Assembly: GCF_024172095.1 (NCBI RefSeq)
Contig: NZ_JAMZDX010000001.1
Location: 338,001 to 402,000 of the forward strand
Length of the DNA: 64,000 bases
Source: Kitasatospora cinereorecta
GTDB taxonomy: Bacteria > Actinomycetota > Actinomycetes > Streptomycetales > Streptomycetaceae
Reading direction: 5' to 3'
The position numbers and the translations under genes were made by a program. Position 1 is the first letter of the stretch. Every line of letters starts with the position of its first letter. Of the stretch, positions 59,357 to 64,000 are shown piece after piece. A model generated the notes under the pieces. It was not told where the DNA came from. It ran no database searches and saw only the letters and a program-made list of their open reading frames with translations.

Positions 59357-59830
59357 TCAGCGGTCGGCGGGGCCGACGGCGACGCTCGCGACGTTCAGAT
59401 GCTCCAGCAGGGGAGCGCAGGAGCGGCACGGCGGCGCGTGCGTACCGTGCGCCGGATCGCCCTCCTCGCGGATGCGCAGCGTGGTCAGCCGGGCGCCCTT
59501 GAGCGCCTTGCGCGCCTCCTGGACGGTCATCGGCTTGCGCGCCGCGCGCTTGGAACGCGCCGCGTCCACCGAGGTCAGGTACTGGGAGAGGAGCGCCGCC
59601 TCCGGGCAGCGGCCCAGGAAGCGCTCCCGCTGCTCCACCGGCAGGGCGGCCAGGAACTCCGCCACCAACGGGTGAAGCGCGGGCGGCAGCTCCGACTTGT
59701 CACCCGCCAGGGTGTGCACGTCGCCGCCGCGCAGCGACAGCGCCGCGGCCACGGCCGGCAGCAGGCTGTCCCGCTGGTGGTGCAGCGCGGGCACCTGCAG
59801 CGCGGGCACCTCTGGTTCCGCGTGATCCAT
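59357..59830 (-). CDS. YwqJ-related putative deaminase
   Basis: 157 residues. The C-terminal half has both catalytic zinc motifs of the YwqJ deaminase family: CPE (75-77, in GRCPEAALLSQYL) and PCRSC (134-138). Bacterial deaminases of this class often act as toxin domains on nucleic acids or bases; this one is stand-alone, without a secretion or polymorphic-toxin N-terminus, so a housekeeping role is equally possible. ATG 59830 has GAGGAG at about five bases. It is followed in the same frame by the SUKH-3 protein. Confidence 0.8.
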   Translation of the reverse strand: MDHAEPEVPALQVPALHHQRDSLLPAVAAALSLRGGDVHTLAGDKSELPPALHPLVAEFLAALPVEQRERFLGRCPEAALLSQYLTSVDAARSKRAARKPMTVQEARKALKGARLTTLRIREEGDPAHGTHAPPCRSCAPLLEHLNVASVAVGPADR

Positions 59831-59962
59831 GGCCGCTCCTCGGTCGTGCTCGGTGCGCCGGCAGTTCTCGGCTGCCGGGGGTCTGCTGACGGACGGTGAT
59901 CTCCCCGTGAAGGGACCAGCCTGCCAAACGCCTCCGACAACCGCCGCGCCGGGGTGCGCGCA

Positions 59963-60014
59963 GGGCCCGTGACCGGGTCCGGACACACCCGGTCCCACGC
60001 TGGCGCACGGGCCC
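59963..60014. repeat. Nested inverted repeats upstream of the nucleotide-sugar cluster
   Basis: GGGCCCGTG (59963-59971) with CACGGGCCC (60006-60014), enclosing GACCGGGT (59971-59978) with ACCCGGTC (59987-59994). It lies in the 270-bp divergent gap between the deaminase and the oxidoreductase and may be an operator or transcript hairpin. Confidence 0.6.
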
Positions 60015-60101
60015 GCGGACGGGGGCGGCTTTCCCGAATAGGGCCCCGTCGCACCGGCCCGGCCGGTAGCGTTCCCACGACGCGGCAAGGGGGGTCTTGC
60101 A

Positions 60102-61301
60102 ATGGCGAGCGCATCCAAGGACGTGGCGCACGAAGCGCCCGGAGAGCACGTACCGACGCCCGGGGTGCCGGAACCCCGGCCCACGGAACGCATCGGACTG
60201 GCGGTGGTCGGCGCCGGGTACTGGGGACCGAATCTGGTCCGCAACGCCCAGCAGACACCGGCACTGAAACTGCACTGGCTGTGCGACCTCGACGACGCCC
60301 GCAGCCGGCGGGTGCTGGGCGAGTACAGCACCGTGACCGCCACCACCTCGTTCGAGGAGGTGCTGGCCGACGAGCGGGTGCGGGCGGTGGCGATCGCCAC
60401 CCCGGCGGCCGCGCACTACCGGCTGGTCCGGGCGGCCCTGGAGGCCGGCAAGCACGTCCTGGTGGAGAAGCCCATCACCACCACCGTGGCCGACGCCGCC
60501 GAGCTGGTCGAACTCGCCGAGGCCCGCGGGCTGGTGCTGATGTGCGACCACACCTTCTGCTACACGCCGGTGGTCCGGCGGATCCGCGAGCTGGTGCACG
60601 GCGGCGAGATCGGCGACGTCCAGTTCTTCGACTCGGTCCGGATCAACCTCGGCCTGGTCCAGCCCGACGTGGACGTGCTGTGGGACCTCGCCCCGCACGA
60701 CCTGTCCATCCTCGACTTCGTCCTGCCGCCCGGTGTCGAGCCGATCGGCGTCAGCGCCCAAGGCGCCGACCCGATCGGGGCCGGCCGCGCCTGCGTGGCG
60801 TACCTCACCGTGCGGCTGTCCAACGGCGCGCTGGCCCACTGCCACGTCAACTGGCTCTCCCCGACCAAGGTCCGCACCACCCTGATCGGCGGCTCGCGGC
60901 GCACCCTGGTCTGGGACGACCTCAACCCGCACACCCGGCTCGCCATCCACGACCGCGGCGTCGACCTGACCCCGCCGGACGAGCTCACCGACGCCATCCG
61001 GCACCGCGCGCTGATCTCCTACCGGGTCGGCGACGTGGTCGCCCCCGCCCTGGTCGAACAGGAGGCGCTGCGCAACGTGATGGCCGAGTTCGCCGCCGCC
61101 ATCACCGAGGGCCGCGCCCCGCTCACCGACGGCCGCTCGGGCCTGCGGGTGCTGCAACTGCTGCACGCCGCCTCCCGCAGCCTCGAACTCGGCGGCGCCA
61201 CCGTACCGGTCGGGCCCGGTGCCGACGGCCTCGACGCCGGCCTCGGCAGTGACTCCGACGTAGCACTGATCACCGCACAGGAGAGGGCCGTCGCCCGATG
61301 A
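60102..61301 (+). CDS. Gfo/Idh/MocA-family NAD-dependent sugar oxidoreductase
   Basis: 399 residues. Rossmann motif VVGAGYWGPNLVRN after a ~30-residue leader, catalytic EKPI, and a C-terminal alpha/beta domain with the HDLSILDF motif. Members linked to DegT aminotransferases oxidise C3 of UDP-sugar acids (WlbA/WbpB type). ATG 60102 has AAGGGGGG eight bases upstream. It overlaps the epimerase by four bases (ATGA), and the four genes from here form one operon. Confidence 0.9.
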   Translation: MASASKDVAHEAPGEHVPTPGVPEPRPTERIGLAVVGAGYWGPNLVRNAQQTPALKLHWLCDLDDARSRRVLGEYSTVTATTSFEEVLADERVRAVAIATPAAAHYRLVRAALEAGKHVLVEKPITTTVADAAELVELAEARGLVLMCDHTFCYTPVVRRIRELVHGGEIGDVQFFDSVRINLGLVQPDVDVLWDLAPHDLSILDFVLPPGVEPIGVSAQGADPIGAGRACVAYLTVRLSNGALAHCHVNWLSPTKVRTTLIGGSRRTLVWDDLNPHTRLAIHDRGVDLTPPDELTDAIRHRALISYRVGDVVAPALVEQEALRNVMAEFAAAITEGRAPLTDGRSGLRVLQLLHAASRSLELGGATVPVGPGADGLDAGLGSDSDVALITAQERAVAR

Positions 61302-62278
61302 ACGCCGTTCCCATCGAGGGTTCCCGCTGCCTGGTGACCGGCGGCGCCGGCACCATCGGCTCCACCGTCGTCGACCAGCTGATCGAGGCCGGGGCGGGCG
61401 AGGTCGTCGTCCTCGACAACTTCGTCCGCGGCCGGAAGGCCAACCTCGCGTACGCCGAGTCCATCGCCCGCCCCGGCCGGCTGCGGGTCGTGGACGGCGA
61501 CATCCGCGACCGCGCGCTGCTGCGCGAGCTCCTCGGCGACCGCACCGACCTGCTCTTCCACCTCGCCGCCATCCGGATCACCCAGTGCGCCGCCGAACCC
61601 CGGCTCGCCCTGGAGATCATGGTCGACGGCACCTTCGACGTGGTCGAGGCCGCCGCCGAGCAGGGCGTCGGCAAGGTCATCGCCTCCTCCACCGCCTCGG
61701 TCTACGGCCTCGCCGACACCTTCCCGACGCCCGAGACCCAGCACCCCTACAACAACGACACCCTCTACGGCGCCGCCAAGGTCTTCAACGAGGGCCTGCT
61801 GCGCAGCTTCCACGCCATGTCCGGGCTGGACTACGTCGCCCTGCGCTACTTCAACGTGTACGGCCCCCGGATGGACGTGCACGGCAAGTACACCGAGGTG
61901 TTCATCCGCTGGATGGAGCGGATCGCCGGCGGACAGCCGCCGCTGATCTTCGGCGACGGCGCCCAGACCATGGACTTCGTCTACACCGAGGACATCGCCC
62001 GGGCCAACCTGCTCGCCGCCGCCGCCCCCGTGACCGACCGGGTCTACAACATCGCCTCCGGCTCCGAGGTGTCGCTGCGCGGCCTCGCCGACGCCCTGCT
62101 CGCCGCGATGGACTCCGACCTCGACGTCGAGCACGGACCCGCGCGGGGCACCGCCGGCGGCGTGGTGCGACGGCTGGCGGACGTGTCCGCCGCCGAACGC
62201 GACCTCGGCTGGAAGCCGGAGCTCGGACTCGAGGACGGCCTCCGCCGGCTCGTCGCCTGGTGGCGGTCTCAGGCATAG
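61298..62278 (+). CDS. NAD-dependent nucleotide-sugar epimerase/dehydratase
   Basis: 326 residues, extended SDR. GGAGTIGSTVVDQLI binds NAD; the catalytic pair is in SSTASVYG and NDTLYGAAK; FGDGAQTMDFVYTEDIARAN matches sugar epimerases. The substrate is likely a UDP-hexose or its uronate, judged by the neighbours. ATG 61298 overlaps the oxidoreductase stop. Confidence 0.9.
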   Translation: MNAVPIEGSRCLVTGGAGTIGSTVVDQLIEAGAGEVVVLDNFVRGRKANLAYAESIARPGRLRVVDGDIRDRALLRELLGDRTDLLFHLAAIRITQCAAEPRLALEIMVDGTFDVVEAAAEQGVGKVIASSTASVYGLADTFPTPETQHPYNNDTLYGAAKVFNEGLLRSFHAMSGLDYVALRYFNVYGPRMDVHGKYTEVFIRWMERIAGGQPPLIFGDGAQTMDFVYTEDIARANLLAAAAPVTDRVYNIASGSEVSLRGLADALLAAMDSDLDVEHGPARGTAGGVVRRLADVSAAERDLGWKPELGLEDGLRRLVAWWRSQA

Positions 62279-62283
62279 GTCTT

Positions 62284-62410
62284 CAGGGGCGCGGGGAACT
62301 GCGCGACCGACCATCACCACTCAGTCAGATCGCGGCACGTGCAACTGGCCCTCGTGGGGGCGATCCAACGCGCCGTACCTTCCGCATTCGCGCAGTTCCC
62401 CGCGCCCCTG
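62284..62410. repeat. Dispersed long palindromic repeat, copy 2
   Basis: 23-bp perfect arms at 62284-62306 and 62388-62410 with an 81-nt loop. The arm core is the same as at 53108. It sits between the epimerase and aminotransferase genes inside the operon, unlike copy 1, which is between convergent genes. Confidence 0.9.
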
Positions 62411-62430
62411 TTGATAGGAGTTGCTCTCCG

Positions 62431-63561
62431 ATGTCGACCATCCCCGTCATGATCCCCTGGCTCGGCGAGGAGGAGGCCGAGGCGGCGGCAGCCGCCGTGC
62501 GGTCCGGGTGGGTGGCGCAGGGCCCCCGGGTGGCGGAGTTCGAGCAGGCGTTCGCCGCGTCGGTGGGCGCGGAGCACGCGGTGGCGGTCTCCTCGTGCAC
62601 GGCCGCGCTGCACCTGGCACTGATCGGCGCCGGGGTGGGCCCGGGCGACGAGGTGGTGGTGCCGTCGCTGTCCTTCATCGCGACCGCCAACGCCGTCACG
62701 TACGTCGGGGCGACCCCGGTGTTCGCCGACGTGGACGCGGCCACCGGCAACCTGACGGCGGCCACGGTCGCCCCGCTGCTGACCGAGCGGACGCGGGCGG
62801 TCATCGCGGTCGACCAGGGCGGTGTCCCGGTCGACCTGGAGGCGATCCAGGAGCTCGCGGAGCCGCTCGGCATCACGGTGGTGGAGGACGCGGCGTGCGG
62901 CGCCGGTTCGACGTACCGCGGCCGTCCGGTCGGCGCGGCGGCGGAGATCGCCGCGTACTCGTTCCACCCGCGCAAGCTGCTGACCACCGGCGAGGGCGGC
63001 ATGGTCACCTGCCGCGATGGCGAACTCGCGGCCCGGCTGCGGCGCCTGCGCGAGCACGGGATGAGCGTCTCGGCGGCGGACCGGCACGCCGCGGCGGGCG
63101 GGGCGAGCGTGGTGGAGACGTACGACGAGATCGGCTTCAACCACCGGATGACCGACATCCAGGCGGCGATCGGTCTGGTGCAGCTGCGCAAGCTGCCGGC
63201 GATGGTGGCCCGCCGCCGCGAACTGGCCGCCCGCTACCGGGAGCTGCTGGGCGACCTGGCCGGCGGCCTGGTCGCGGACCCGGAGCACGGGACGGGCAAC
63301 TTCCAGGCGTGCTGGCTGCTGCTGCCCGAAGACGCGCCCGACCGGACCGTGGTGCTTGCCCGGCTCGCCGAGCGGGGCGTCTCGGCCCGGCGCGGGATCA
63401 TGGCGGCGCACCTGGAGACCCCGTACAAGGGCACCGCCCGCGTCCCGCTGCCCGCCACCGAGCTGATCACCGGCCGTTCGCTGATCCTGCCGCTGTTCCA
63501 CACGCTGACCGAGCAGCAGCAGGACCGGGTGGTCGCGGCCCTGCGGGACGCAGTCGGGTGA
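62431..63561 (+). CDS. DegT/DnrJ/EryC1/StrS-family sugar aminotransferase
   Basis: 376 residues, PLP-dependent. The Schiff-base Lys is K182 in SFHPRKLLTTGEGG; the PSLSFIATANAV and GLVQLRKLP segments are typical. It transaminates a keto sugar, probably that made by the upstream oxidoreductase. ATG 62431 has GGAG about ten bases upstream, within the 20 bp after the palindromic repeat. The stop overlaps the next start (GTGA). Confidence 0.93.
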   Translation: MSTIPVMIPWLGEEEAEAAAAAVRSGWVAQGPRVAEFEQAFAASVGAEHAVAVSSCTAALHLALIGAGVGPGDEVVVPSLSFIATANAVTYVGATPVFADVDAATGNLTAATVAPLLTERTRAVIAVDQGGVPVDLEAIQELAEPLGITVVEDAACGAGSTYRGRPVGAAAEIAAYSFHPRKLLTTGEGGMVTCRDGELAARLRRLREHGMSVSAADRHAAAGGASVVETYDEIGFNHRMTDIQAAIGLVQLRKLPAMVARRRELAARYRELLGDLAGGLVADPEHGTGNFQACWLLLPEDAPDRTVVLARLAERGVSARRGIMAAHLETPYKGTARVPLPATELITGRSLILPLFHTLTEQQQDRVVAALRDAVG

Positions 63562-64000
63562 CGTCGATCAGGCACCTCGGGCACGCCGGCTTCCTGGTCG
63601 AGCACGCCGGACTGCGCATCCTGATCGACCCCTGGTTCCACCCGGCCTTCCTGGAGGCCTGGTTCCCGTACCCCGACAACCGGGCGCTGCTGCCCGAGGT
63701 GGTCGCCGGCTCCTACGACTACCTGTACGTCTCGCACGCCCACGAGGACCACTTCGACCGTCGGCTGCTGGAACGGCTGTCGCGGGACGTCACCGTGCTG
63801 GTGCCGGACTTCCGCAGCCGGGCCATGGCCCGGCGGCTGGCCCGGCTCGGGTTCCGCCGGCAGGTGCGGCTCGGCCACCGCGAGCGGTACCGGCTCGGCC
63901 CGGACTCCACCGCCACCATGCTGCTCGACACCAGCCACAAGGAGGACAGCGGACTGCTCCTGGACCTCGGGGGCCTGCGCTTCCTGGACCTGAACGACTG
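63558..64000 (+). CDS. MBL-fold metallo-hydrolase (runs off window)
   Basis: First 148 residues only. TSIRHLGHAGFLVEHAGLRI and the metal site HAHEDH (His60, His62, Asp64, His65) show an UlaG-like metallo-beta-lactamase fold. The full reaction cannot be named; related proteins with a C-terminal Rieske or other domain exist, so the end needs to be seen. GTG 63558 overlaps the aminotransferase stop. Confidence 0.85.
   Translation, partial: MTSIRHLGHAGFLVEHAGLRILIDPWFHPAFLEAWFPYPDNRALLPEVVAGSYDYLYVSHAHEDHFDRRLLERLSRDVTVLVPDFRSRAMARRLARLGFRRQVRLGHRERYRLGPDSTATMLLDTSHKEDSGLLLDLGGLRFLDLND

Overview
The window is chromosomal core DNA of a streptomycete (Streptomyces or Kitasatospora). The evidence is the very high GC content, frequent GTG starts, and marker genes: a bifunctional geosmin synthase, the divisome protein SepX, protein O-mannosyltransferase Pmt, galTEK, the TamR/trans-aconitate methyltransferase pair, and the glmU-prs-rplY-pth string. 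No prophage, integrase, CRISPR array or replication origin is visible. Three tRNA genes are present: Ala-CGC, Thr-GGT and Gln-TTG.

Layout. 0-7 kb: the start of a 5-formyltetrahydrofolate cyclo-ligase gene, a GGDEF protein, galU, then a run of moeA/glp, moaC, mogA, a RimJ-like acetyltransferase and sepX, which is the conserved actinobacterial divisome neighbourhood. 7-15.4 kb: tRNA-Ala, anchored and small hypothetical proteins, geosmin synthase, an SRPBCC protein, a secreted von Willebrand A (VWA)/membrane-anchored pair, and a small ABC exporter. 15.7-26 kb is envelope biology: a DUF1269 protein, a SEDS polymerase with its class B PBP, a polytopic GT87-like protein, a Tat lipoprotein, and pmt followed by a second PBP. 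26-34 kb is housekeeping: rsmI, a zinc-ribbon protein, metG, tatD, rsmA, ispE, an ABC-F ATPase and a small membrane protein. 34-41 kb: an MFS transporter, tRNA-Thr, and the galTEK operon flanked by two degenerate LuxR-type response regulators. 41-48.3 kb: a FlaA1/CapD-like sugar dehydratase, an NHL/SMP-30-like secreted protein, tamR/tam with palindromic operators, a DMT transporter, and a fatty-acid desaturase with a TetR regulator and a double operator. 48.3-56 kb: tRNA-Gln, glmU, prs, rplY, pth, a small anchored protein, and ppc. 56-60 kb: a sensor kinase without a response regulator partner, a MITE-like element, a polytopic acyltransferase, and a YwqJ-type deaminase/SUKH-3 pair. 60-64 kb: a nucleotide-sugar cluster (Gfo/Idh oxidoreductase, epimerase, DegT aminotransferase, MBL-fold hydrolase) that runs off the window.

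Functional links. UDP-sugar supply (galU, galTEK, glmU, the CapD-like enzyme and the terminal cluster) sits beside wall synthesis (two PBPs, SEDS), protein O-mannosylation and division (Glp/SepX). The features most worth a second look are the deaminase/SUKH-3 pair, whose immunity-like gene has no ATG, GTG or TTG start; the MITE-like element that supplies the stop codons of two convergent genes; the split and degenerate LuxR regulators around galTEK; the palindromic operators; repeated short tandem repeats at gene 3' ends; and a series of probable leaderless starts in which a -10 hexamer lies 6-8 nt before the start codon.
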